22,804 nt of DNA. Source: an uncultured Kiritimatiellota bacterium (GTDB taxonomy: Bacteria > Verrucomicrobiota > Kiritimatiellia > RFP12 > UBA1067). The notes under the pieces are model-generated. The model had not been told where the DNA came from. It worked only from the letters and a program-made list of their open reading frames with translations, and did not search any database. The stretch covers positions 1 through 22,804 of the forward strand of contig CAKULR010000003.1 in the NCBI GenBank assembly GCA_934667295.1, given 5' to 3'. Below, in pieces: positions 16,701 through 22,804 of the stretch (its first letter is position 1; each line of letters opens with the position of its first letter). The translations under genes were made by a program, and so were the position numbers.

Positions 16701-17697
16701 GATTCCGGGCGGCTTCGGCAAGGAGGCGCTGGCCATCGTCGAGGCGTTCGCGCGCTTCGAGGAGAACGGCACGCTGCCGAACATCATCTACGGTGAGACG
16801 GCGGGCAACCGCGACACGGTGGACGCGCCGCTCTGGTTCATCCGCACGCTCGCCGTCCTGGGCGGACCGGCGGCGCGGTTCCGCCCCGTCGCCGAGTCGA
16901 TTGTCGCGCACTACGTGAAGGGCACGCCGAACGGCATCCGCGTCGATCCAGATTCGGGCCTTGTCTGGTCGCCTTCGCACTTCACGTGGATGGACACGAA
17001 CTACCCCGCCTGTACGCCGCGCGTCGGCTACCCCGTCGAGATCCAGGCCCTCTGGATCGCCGCGCTCCGCTATTTGGGCGGCGCGCGCTGGACGGCGCTT
17101 GCCGACAGGGCCGCCGCCTCGTTGGCGCGTCTCTTCACCGCACCGGGCCACGTGGGCCGTGCGGATTGCCTTGATGCGCCAAACGGTGAACCGGCCGCAC
17201 AGGCGACACTCGACTGGGGCGTACGCCCGAATCAGCTTTTCGCCGTTTCTCTCGGCGTGTTCGAGACGCTGGACCCGGCCCGGCGGCAGACACTTGAACG
17301 GGATATCGTGCGCGCGACGGCGCGGCTCGTCGTCCCGGGTGGTGTCCGTTCGCTTGCGGCGGACGACGCGCGCTATCGGGGCATCTACGCGGGCGACGAA
17401 GATACGGCGCGCAAGCCCGCCTACCACAACGGCACCGTCTGGGCCTGGCCGTTCCCGATGTACGCGGAGGCGCTTGTGAAGACGGGCCTCGCCTCTCCGG
17501 AGACGGCGCGCTCGCTTCTCGCCTCCGCCGTTGAAAACCTCAACGCGGGCTGCGTCTGCCACATGTCCGAAATCGCGGACGGCGATGCGCCGCACGCGCA
17601 GAAGGGTTGCCGTGCCCAGGCCTGGAGCGCGAGCGAACTCCTCCGCGTCTGGCTCGCGCTCACCCCCGATAGCCATGATGCCAAAATGCCCTGCTGA
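13732..17697 (+). CDS. Bifunctional glycogen debranching enzyme (GH13 plus GDE_C/GH133)
   Basis: A 1321-residue protein with no signal peptide, predicted to debranch glycogen by 4-alpha-glucanotransfer then amylo-alpha-1,6-glucosidase action. Residues about 120-480 are a GH13 barrel with intact regions: FVDLPANH (D221), GFRCDAGY (nucleophile D294), FMLEGLGG (acid/base E323) and ETHDND (H381, D382). A central beta-rich part of about 400 residues follows. Residues about 945-1315 are a GDE_C (alpha/alpha)6 domain (PWFLDWGRDTFI, NRDTVDAPLWF, AYHNGTVWAWP). This two-enzyme layout resembles the eukaryotic-type debranching enzyme rather than GlgX. ATG 13732 is preferred to GTG 13720, whose putative ribosome-binding site would touch the start; GGAG lies 11 nt upstream of 13732. 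It overlaps the sugar transferase gene by 20 nt, so coupled expression is likely although the pathway differs. Confidence 0.9.
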   Translation: MLQQNPEPGSSHLRWAGDTFAVTLKLDAPRPGRAVFRTEIGGAAVARRETVEQNDLGATPLERQWRDVPMAESAPGVWRVELPLGEVGIFQGKCCFFPEGADAPEWPCGDNLAVKVEPAEARGGNAIYTVFPRQFGSFREVARRLDFIMGKMGFNIIQTLPVFPVPTTYAVMGEYGCPFAATDFFSVDPAMAEFDAKTTPLDQFRELIGAVHARGGRLFVDLPANHTGWASTLQTHHPDWFRRQADGTFVSPGAWGVTWADLVELDYAHPELRAYMAEVFLFWARNGVDGFRCDAGYMIPEATWKYIVARVRTEYPDTVFMLEGLGGKIEVTDALLNRAGLDWAYSEIFQTYDRGAFEWYLPGAIARARAHGTLVHFAETHDNDRLAKGGHVWARLRVALAALLSHQGAWGIANGVEWFATEKIDVHGRNDLNWGAPDNLVDFIAQLNRLVAHHPDFAGNGPITLVERGAGNFLAVVRGATLILANLDCGRGVSAHWDAAAFPASSDPDDLLLGRRVHAEDGLWLEPGEVRVLSHCPCAALPPPPLPPAPEGFVVDWTYPEDVRREICLSVGSVLRVTAPHPFRVRLNDGEATCAVQRSRPVDGVHEVRLAAPAYTGDGTRADARTLILSLYAPSGLVRTTARVLLTPPADVARVKCVYTGDEIRRNLAAPGAGGLLETVLSDGAGSASRVKLAWGEVRSQYDALFAVNPNPRVPSDRLVLWTRCRAWLQYEGYSREFNADCIDSFRADPAGRMAEWTFVVPCGLGRIAKFRFCLALAQDGTGGASLVVERLATADSDDVGPVTLVFRPDLEWRSFHATTKARGTVENAFATATRTLDGDGAARGFAFAPYGKGERFAMTLSGGVFHPEGAWSYCVSHAEEAARGQEGCGDLYSPGWFSCSLDVGCRIALGAAYTSPTRQDAFDEKEAKRLLAERGTPREEVVPEIPLDAALREALRLFVVKRDDVKTVIAGYPWFLDWGRDTFIFLQGAIPGGFGKEALAIVEAFARFEENGTLPNIIYGETAGNRDTVDAPLWFIRTLAVLGGPAARFRPVAESIVAHYVKGTPNGIRVDPDSGLVWSPSHFTWMDTNYPACTPRVGYPVEIQALWIAALRYLGGARWTALADRAAASLARLFTAPGHVGRADCLDAPNGEPAAQATLDWGVRPNQLFAVSLGVFETLDPARRQTLERDIVRATARLVVPGGVRSLAADDARYRGIYAGDEDTARKPAYHNGTVWAWPFPMYAEALVKTGLASPETARSLLASAVENLNAGCVCHMSEIADGDAPHAQKGCRAQAWSASELLRVWLALTPDSHDAKMPC

Positions 17698-17742
17698 TTT
17701 GCCGATTGCGCGATTTCACGTCGTAGCATTCTCAGGTATGTA

Positions 17743-17809
17743 CAGGTACACAGTATCTTCCAGGTACACAGTATCTTCGGGTGCGCAGTATTCTTCGGTG
17801 CGCAGCATC
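17743..17809. repeat. 18-bp tandem repeat, two perfect and two diverged copies
   Basis: The unit CAGGTACACAGTATCTTC occurs perfectly at 17743-17760 and 17761-17778, diverged at 17779-17796, and partly at 17797-17809. A truncated unit (CAGGTATGTA) precedes it at 17733. It lies between the debranching enzyme stop and the convergent orphan gene. There are no spacers, so it is not a CRISPR array. Function unknown. Confidence 0.85.
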
Positions 17810-17956
17810 TGCATCCCCTGAAGTACAGGTTTTTGTAAAAGGCATCGCTTCTGACCGTCTTTTCAACGTCGGTTCCGGCATGTTCCGTAGCGAAATCCCG
17901 TTTTCTTCTTGAACACTCCCTTGTCTGAATTGATGTATTTTTTTTTTTGAACGGAA

Positions 17957-19276
17957 TTACGCCGGAGTTTTCATATCTTCCGTCTGGATGGACCATCCAT
18001 GCCGCATGAGCCAATTGCAGATGCGGCTGGACGTTCGGATGAGATGTCGTCCGATGGATGATACGTGGGTTCGTTTTTGTGATTCAAGATTGTTCGGGTC
18101 GAGGTCGTTCTTCGTACAGGCGGGATCGATCCGAAGGGCGATTGCCGCTTCAAGTGCGATGCGTGTTCCATTACCGAATTTCAAAATGTGGGCCGCTTGG
18201 GTTAGGGCTTCCGGTCGAAGCAGGTGTTTCTCCGTGTAGACGCCAACGGACCATTCCGGTCGGCATCGTGTTCGCAGGTAATCGGTGTTCCCATGTGTAG
18301 TCATCCAAATCCGTAGTGATTCCAGGTTTTCCAGTTGAAGAAATACCGGGAAGGCGATTCCATCAACAGTCCGAAGTCCAGACTGAATCAATTCGGAAGG
18401 TTCCGAAGCGAAATCGCGCGAATCCTGTGAAAGGGTAATTGGAAGAGCGGAACTCTCCTGGAGGTCTGTGGGCTTTGGGCACATCATGTCATGAATTGGC
18501 AGAAGGGAATTGACGGGGATGGGATCGAGACAGCCGCAGGCTTGGCGGAATTTCTTCGCAAGAGCCTTGCAACGCATGATGGATTTGTAGTTCTCATGAA
18601 GATCTGGGGCATTGTTTGAAAGAAAACCCTTGATTCCCGGTGCACGTCCCTTGATTCCGGGGACCCCTCGTGTGACGTACGCATGGTTGTCAACGTAGCA
18701 TTCAAGGTCTTCGAGAAGCGCACCGAGCCGGAGGATGGTTAACACGTGATTTTCGATCTGCTTTCGTCCACGCTTCGTAGTGGCCCGAACCCGGAACCAG
18801 GCCTCCCGGATTTCAGTGACAGTAGGACAGGGATTGGCCGTTCGTCGGATACGGATGGCACGGCGTTCGTCTGCCAGTCGATGGCGTCTTGTCCGTTCCC
18901 GTTCATAGTAGGTCCTTCGACGCATCCGCGTGATCCCACGTGAAATGAGTCGAGTTATAAGCCAGAAAGGGTAGATGCCACCCTGGGCAAAGGCCATGGC
19001 AAGTAGAACACCGCACGTCTCGCTACCATGTGAAACGTGGAGGTTATGGAGGAGCGTCTTCAATGTGCGCGGTACTGGTCCAATCGTGTGCCCAGTCGTG
19101 TGGGCTTCATGCCAGAACGCACGGCGATATTCTTCCGAATCAAGGCCGAGGATGCTTTCCTCGAACCATTTACCATAACATTTGAATGAAACGTCCCTGG
19201 ATTCATCTTGAGAGGAGGAGAATCCTTCGACCTTGTAACCATGCTTGTTCAAATGCCTTTCGATTGATTTTTCCAT
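17957..19276 (-). CDS. Unrecognised 439-aa protein with an Arg-rich region
   Basis: I do not recognise this protein. The start is ATG 19276, with AAAGG 5 nt upstream and a good promoter 34 nt further back; the frame is open for 23 more codons. Visible features are a short charged N-terminus, a hydrophobic stretch near residues 90-112 (GVLLAMAFAQGGIYPFWLI) that could be one membrane helix, and a striking basic segment directly after it (RMRRRTYYERERTRRHRLAD...). The rest is a mixed C-terminal part with an internal duplication (VPGIKG-RAPGIKG), LHENYKSIMRCKALAKKFRQ, and a helical end. The coding DNA is much more AT-rich than its neighbours and is flanked by long AT-rich non-coding DNA, which suggests horizontal transfer. 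It may belong to a lineage-specific multicopy family. A nucleic-acid-binding role is only a guess from the Arg-rich segment. Confidence 0.75.
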   Translation of the reverse strand: MEKSIERHLNKHGYKVEGFSSSQDESRDVSFKCYGKWFEESILGLDSEEYRRAFWHEAHTTGHTIGPVPRTLKTLLHNLHVSHGSETCGVLLAMAFAQGGIYPFWLITRLISRGITRMRRRTYYERERTRRHRLADERRAIRIRRTANPCPTVTEIREAWFRVRATTKRGRKQIENHVLTILRLGALLEDLECYVDNHAYVTRGVPGIKGRAPGIKGFLSNNAPDLHENYKSIMRCKALAKKFRQACGCLDPIPVNSLLPIHDMMCPKPTDLQESSALPITLSQDSRDFASEPSELIQSGLRTVDGIAFPVFLQLENLESLRIWMTTHGNTDYLRTRCRPEWSVGVYTEKHLLRPEALTQAAHILKFGNGTRIALEAAIALRIDPACTKNDLDPNNLESQKRTHVSSIGRHLIRTSSRICNWLMRHGWSIQTEDMKTPA

Positions 19277-19309
19277 AGCTACCTTTCTTTCGTTTCGGTA
19301 GCAGGAAGA

Positions 19310-19361
19310 ATAACATATCTTCGGAAAGGAAATGTCAGTTTTCATGTCAATTTCATGTCAA
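19310..19361 (-). promoter_or_regulatory. Promoter of the orphan gene with three helically phased TGACAT boxes
   Basis: On the minus strand CTGACA (19338-19333) and TGTTAT (19315-19310) are separated by 17 bp, giving a leader of about 27 nt to ATG 19276. Two more TTGACA copies lie upstream at 19350-19345 and 19361-19356, so the three boxes are 12 and 11 bp apart, about one helical turn. They could be alternative -35 elements or repeated binding sites for one activator or repressor. Confidence 0.6.
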
Positions 19362-19543
19362 AAATTCTAGAGGTATCCGTTTTGTTGTTTCCAATCGGTT
19401 CAACGGATGTATTCAGGGATTTCGCTTCGGAACAATGTTGGGAAGAACGGTTTGTTTTCGTAAAGGAATGCGGATATGTCCGTGAATGTTTTTTCCACGT
19501 ATGATTCTTTCACCATGTCTTGATTATGAGGTTGCTATTTGTA

Positions 19544-19577
19544 AGACTTCACGGCGGAATGTTCCGACGTGAAGTCT
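19544..19577. repeat. Strong near-perfect hairpin
   Basis: Arms AGACTTCACG and CGTGAAGTCT (10 bp) are followed inward, after a single G/A mismatch, by CGGAA and TTCCG around TG. It is unusually stable for this AT-rich surrounding. Only weak T-richness follows on the plus strand, so an intrinsic terminator is possible but not typical. It could also be a recombination or regulatory site. Confidence 0.7.
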
Positions 19578-19800
19578 CGTTTGGGTTTACAACGATTATA
19601 TAGTTTACATGGTCATATAGTCCTATAGAGTGAAATAGAGAGTGGAATAGTTGAGTCGTTGAACCTCTGTGCTTCTCGATGTAATGAACTCCAGAATTCG
19701 CGATTTCGACACGGATTTTGCTCACATGGATCGTTCTGCCATGTGGGGAGTTCTTCCATACCACTGTTCCGAAGCGAAATCACCGTAATATATACCTACG

Positions 19801-19830
19801 ACCTCGGCATCGCCGAGGCGTTGCCGAGGT
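19801..19830 (-). terminator. Candidate terminator of the secreted FN3 protein gene
   Basis: Inverted arms ACCTCGGCA and TGCCGAGGT (9 bp) lie 26 nt past the stop codon at 19856 on the minus strand. A U-rich but interrupted tract (TATATATT) follows about 7 nt later. It is reasonable as an intrinsic terminator, though the U-run is weak. Confidence 0.45.
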
Positions 19831-19855
19831 GTGAGAACGGATGTGGTGGACAACG

Positions 19856-22633
19856 TCAGCGGACAACGATCCAGAAGTTCCCACCTCGTCCCCATACGCG
19901 CACAAGGAGGTCACGGAAACCAAGTGGGGCTTCCCGTCCCGAGTCGTTCTCCTTGCGGCAGAGGATACGCGCCTCCACGGTCGCTCCGGCTGGCGCATGT
20001 AGATTGGCCGTTCCCGTCACACGGACGACGGTATCGGCGAGATTGGGCTGAACGTCCGCCGTCGTGTAGGTTGACTGGAAACAACCGCAATCTGTCCAGT
20101 CTCCAACCGTCCCGTTCTGGGCGATGACACGCCATTGGAGGGTGAGCGACTTTTCCATGCGGTTGGCGGTGCCCAGCTGCGCGAAGACGCCCGTCATCTC
20201 GATTCGCTGTGCGGCGAATGTTCCGGTGGCAACGGAGAGGCGGACCTCGGCGTCGCGGACTTCGGTGGTACTTGTGGGCGAGCCGGGCACAAGGACGATC
20301 CAGTCCGTTTCGAAGACGTTCGTGCAGACGTAGATGCCGATGTTGAGCTGTTTTGTTACGTCGCGACAGGCCAATGTGTCCACCTCCTCACCATCCAACA
20401 GGAAGCGGAAGGGCGTCTCCGAGACATCCAGCCCACCCGTCGATGCCGGAAGGGCGGGGTCGAACGTGGCCGTCACCGAGCCGCCGCTCAGGACAACTTG
20501 GCGGTCCCGCCACGGACCCAACAAGGCCGGATTGAGGGCGAACGGGTCCGTCCACGCGCTGCTCTTCCCGTCTGGCCCCTGTGCCGACAGGGCGAAGAAA
20601 CGCGATCCGCCGTCGGCCATTGGCGGGAGGTCGCAGACGGCACGTGTTCCCAGATTGGTGGCAAGCAATTCGTTTGTGGAAAGGGTGATTGGCACGTAGC
20701 CGCGTACGAGTGCCACGTCCGAGAGGAGAATGCGCCGGTCACTCCTGTTCGTCGGTGAGGAAAGAACGAGCGTGTCGTCCTCGGAGAGTGGAACGTCGAG
20801 TGGAACGGCACATTCCGCAAAGGTGTCGCCCACCGTGGCCGAACCCGTCCAGTTGGTTGTGCCCGTCTGCGAGACAAGCGCGGTCCGCAGCTCCGTACCG
20901 GAGGACGACGTACGGCGTCGGGCGGTTGCCACGAGCGTCAAACCGTCCCCGATGATACCGAGGGAACGTGTCACGAGTGTCCCGATGCCGTCGGATTTTC
21001 CAACCTGAATGGAACCGGCTTCCGGGGCGAGGTAGATGGCGGAACAGTCCTCCCACGCCCATCCGTTCGTGCCGAGGTCCGAGTAGAGGTTCCATTTGGC
21101 CGCCGTGTTGAGCGTGATGGTACTGTTGGTGGCCGGCGCGGATGTGAATGTCTCGCGCCAAAGGATGGCCGATTCCGCCGTTTCCGCGAGGCCGCCGGAG
21201 GAGGTACAGGACCAAACACGCAGACGTACATTCGTCGCGCCCTCCGGGGGCTCCCAACCGATGCGGATCGTACCGTCGGGGAGTCGTCCGGCCCGGATGC
21301 GTGTGGGTACGGCGAGGTCCGGGGAATCCGGGGTTGGGTCCTCTTCGCCACCGCCCGTTTCGGAGTCCTCCAGGGTGACGCCGAACGGTTTCGACCAGTC
21401 CGATGTCATGTCCGCATAGGTCGTGCAGACTTCCAGCCAGAGATTGGTCCCATTGTCGGGCACGGTCAGCTCGACCGCGTTCCCGGTCAGCGCGACGGCT
21501 TCGGAGGAGGCGTTGGTGAGGACGTGTTCGGGCACATACGCACCCGGCGCGCAGATCGCCAGATCGTGGATGAAGGTCTGTTCGGAGGCGTTATTGGTGC
21601 AGGAATGGAGAAGGAGTCGGTCGGAGGCGGCGAGGGCGGGCAGGGCGACCGCGTATGTCTGGGGGACCTTTCTGATCGCGACGTCGGCCACGTGCGATGT
21701 GACACCGCCCGAGACGATATAGAGGGGCATGATGCCGGAGTTCGTGTCGCGGGTCGCCGCGCGCACGGCGAGCGTGGAGCCCTCCGTGACGTCAAATCCG
21801 AGCGGAGGTGGGGATAACGTACCCGATGCGTGCGAACTCCAGCCGATGAGAAGCGCCCCCGCGACAGGCGTCTGGCGCACGTTTACAGCATCCCACTCCG
21901 CAAATCCGAGGGCGGCGAGGGACGCCGCGTCCAGTTTCCGGGTTGTGGCGGCGGCGGGCACGGTGTCGAAGGGCGCGTGCCACAGGGTGGATGAGGCGGA
22001 AATGCCCCCCGCCGACTCGGTGGTGAACGTACGCCAGATGCTGTCCGTCACGCCGTCCGGCATATCCCAGCTCACGTGGACACGACGTTGTGCGGCGTCC
22101 ACCGTCTCCGTACGAAAGTTGTCGGGCGGTGCCGCGCGGACGGCATCGTCCGTAATCGCGACTTTCGCGAGAATCCACGTCCCCGCGTCCTTCGTGTAGC
22201 CAATCCGCAGTTGGCGGCAGACGGTTTCCTCCGGAATCGTGAATGTGTCCAGGGGTTCGTTCTCGGCGAGCTTGTTGGAAAGCCCGGTCCTGGAGAAGAG
22301 GACGAGGAAGGGCGATGTTGTGTCCGCCCGTCCCCAGACCTCGACCTTGGAGGCAGTTCCGAGGCTGTTGCCCCAGGCGGACAGCGCGACGGAACGGATG
22401 TCCGCCGTGAGGAGGGGACTTTCAATCATCACCGTATTTCCCTTGGTTGGGTCGAACTTCCGTCCGCCCGGCTGGGTGGACGATCTGACGGCCTGGGGTG
22501 TGGTCGTTCCAAGATTCCACCCGTTGGTGGAAACCGGTTCGGTGGGGTCGAACGACACCATCCAGGTCGATGCGGTTGTGCTCAAGGCCGACAGGGCCAT
22601 CACACACCAGACGGACTTTCTCAACGTTCCCAT
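19856..22633 (-). CDS. Secreted multidomain protein with FN3-like domains split by beta-sandwich modules
   Basis: A 925-residue exported protein. ATG 22633 is chosen because AAGGAGAG lies 6 nt upstream and a signal peptide follows (MGTLRKSVWCVMALSALSTT, cleavage near residue 23); the open frame upstream is only tandem-repeat DNA. Residues 24-165 look like a stand-alone beta-sandwich. Residues 168-420 and 440-700 each begin like an FN3 domain (VHVSWDMPDGV; IRIGWEPPEGATNVRLRVW), run into about 150 residues ending FIHDLAI or LLSDVAL, and close with FN3-like last strands (TSDWSKPFGV; SSAWTDPFAL). A further beta-rich region completes the protein. An acidic linker (EDSETGGGEEDPTPDSPD) separates the two modules. 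No PEP-CTERM, LPXTG or type IX signal is seen at the C-terminus, which ends GGNFWIVVR. It is probably a cell-surface or extracellular carbohydrate- or protein-binding protein; its ligand is unknown. Confidence 0.8.
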   Translation of the reverse strand: MGTLRKSVWCVMALSALSTTASTWMVSFDPTEPVSTNGWNLGTTTPQAVRSSTQPGGRKFDPTKGNTVMIESPLLTADIRSVALSAWGNSLGTASKVEVWGRADTTSPFLVLFSRTGLSNKLAENEPLDTFTIPEETVCRQLRIGYTKDAGTWILAKVAITDDAVRAAPPDNFRTETVDAAQRRVHVSWDMPDGVTDSIWRTFTTESAGGISASSTLWHAPFDTVPAAATTRKLDAASLAALGFAEWDAVNVRQTPVAGALLIGWSSHASGTLSPPPLGFDVTEGSTLAVRAATRDTNSGIMPLYIVSGGVTSHVADVAIRKVPQTYAVALPALAASDRLLLHSCTNNASEQTFIHDLAICAPGAYVPEHVLTNASSEAVALTGNAVELTVPDNGTNLWLEVCTTYADMTSDWSKPFGVTLEDSETGGGEEDPTPDSPDLAVPTRIRAGRLPDGTIRIGWEPPEGATNVRLRVWSCTSSGGLAETAESAILWRETFTSAPATNSTITLNTAAKWNLYSDLGTNGWAWEDCSAIYLAPEAGSIQVGKSDGIGTLVTRSLGIIGDGLTLVATARRRTSSSGTELRTALVSQTGTTNWTGSATVGDTFAECAVPLDVPLSEDDTLVLSSPTNRSDRRILLSDVALVRGYVPITLSTNELLATNLGTRAVCDLPPMADGGSRFFALSAQGPDGKSSAWTDPFALNPALLGPWRDRQVVLSGGSVTATFDPALPASTGGLDVSETPFRFLLDGEEVDTLACRDVTKQLNIGIYVCTNVFETDWIVLVPGSPTSTTEVRDAEVRLSVATGTFAAQRIEMTGVFAQLGTANRMEKSLTLQWRVIAQNGTVGDWTDCGCFQSTYTTADVQPNLADTVVRVTGTANLHAPAGATVEARILCRKENDSGREAPLGFRDLLVRVWGRGGNFWIVVR

Positions 22634-22717
22634 GACGCACTCTCCTTTTTTTACCCAGTTCAGTTTTGACACAACCTCAGATAACGGAAATCCAACAACT
22701 CGCCTCCGTTTCGTCCG

Positions 22718-22804
22718 CCACGCCGACTCCGCCACGCCGACTCCGCCACGCCGACTCCGCCACGCCGACTCCGCCACGCCGACTCCGCCACGCCGACTCC
22801 GCCA
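22718..22804. repeat. 14-bp tandem repeat, six copies plus, truncated by window end
   Basis: The unit CCACGCCGACTCCG repeats perfectly from 22718 through at least 22801 and continues off the window. It lies 85 bp and more upstream of the secreted protein's start, in its likely promoter or upstream region. Fourteen is not a multiple of three, so it is unlikely to be coding. Copy number is probably variable between strains. Confidence 0.9.

Larger units (their letters stand above)
17881..19785. repeat. Dispersed ~17-bp motif, four copies
   Basis: A motif close to TGTTCCGAAGCGAAATC recurs at 17881-17897 (one change), 18399-18415 (inside the orphan gene), 19418-19434 (inverted) and 19765-19781. 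Three of the four copies are in non-coding DNA around the same gene. On the minus strand the copies read as DFASE or DFATE, which matches residues within the orphan protein, so some may be decayed coding fragments rather than regulatory sites. Confidence 0.6.
19277..19855. other. AT-rich intergenic region with promoter, hairpin and repeat motifs
   Basis: This 579-bp region holds no supported gene. It contains the promoter of the orphan gene, two copies of the dispersed 17-bp motif, the strong hairpin at 19544-19577, the terminator-like hairpin at 19801-19830, and an AT-rich stretch around 19590-19650 with repeated TATAG-type sequences. A non-coding RNA is possible but nothing proves one. Confidence 0.5.

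Noticed and set aside
13597..17676. A 1359-codon open frame antisense to the debranching enzyme
   Set aside because: The composition is biased with no domain motifs; the plus frame carries complete GH13 and GDE_C catalytic motifs.
17743..17809. Short CRISPR array
   Set aside because: The units are directly abutting with no spacers, and no cas genes are present.
19549..19764. Small minus-strand frame of 71 codons in the AT-rich gap
   Set aside because: No ribosome-binding site and no protein-like motif, and it crosses the strong hairpin; likely chance.
19856..19960. PEP-CTERM or similar exosortase sorting signal on the secreted FN3 protein
   Set aside because: The C-terminus ends GGNFWIVVR without the PEP motif, membrane helix and basic tail.
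22634..22777. Longer N-terminus of the secreted protein reading into the 14-bp repeats
   Set aside because: It would place the signal peptide internally and ignore the strong AAGGAGAG ribosome-binding site before ATG 22633.

Overview
The window is bacterial. Most of it is very GC-rich, but it is broken by AT-richer stretches at about 400-1740 and 17700-19860. The contents are an exosortase fused to its EpsI-like partner, a WecA/MraY-type sugar phosphotransferase, a GH13 plus GDE_C glycogen debranching enzyme, a secreted DUF6259-type glycoside hydrolase, a large FN3-like surface protein, and promoters sitting directly on start codons. Together these suggest a PVC-group bacterium, most likely Kiritimatiellota or Verrucomicrobiota. 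That placement is inference from gene content; no rRNA or marker gene is present.

Layout. (1) 1-3244 is accessory DNA: a palindrome-rich element inside 48-bp inverted repeats (47-383), an ABC-like AAA ATPase (600-1535), an HTH-Fic protein (1740-2669), and a collapsed second copy of the ATPase locus (2995-3221). (2) 3325-6585 encodes a secreted glycoside hydrolase-like protein with its own promoter. (3) 6596-9126, minus strand, is a two-gene operon with an ATGA overlap: an AlbA_2/HATPase_c_4 regulator-like protein followed by a second Fic protein. It lies 33 nt behind a tRNA-Lys(UUU) at 9160-9235. (4) 9314-17697, plus strand, is a tightly packed run: class I methyltransferase, exosortase-EpsI, WecA-like transferase with a CapD-like N-terminal half, and glycogen debranching enzyme. 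The middle two genes fit envelope polysaccharide assembly and surface-protein sorting. The debranching enzyme is translationally overlapped with them, although its expected role is glycogen turnover. (5) 17698-19855 is an AT-rich island with one unrecognised minus-strand gene (17957-19276), an 18-bp tandem repeat, a dispersed 17-bp motif and strong hairpins. (6) 19856-22633, minus strand, encodes a 925-residue secreted protein with FN3-like domains that appear to be split by inserted beta-sandwich modules. A 14-bp tandem repeat upstream runs off the window end.

The observations most worth following are: two genes whose ATG lies exactly 7 nt after a -10 box, implying leaderless mRNAs; the duplicated and internally deleted ATPase flanking a Fic gene; in-frame tandem repeats in the linkers of both proteins of the AlbA/Fic operon; a zinc-ribbon-like insert in the EpsI half of the exosortase; and the orphan AT-rich gene with its repeats.
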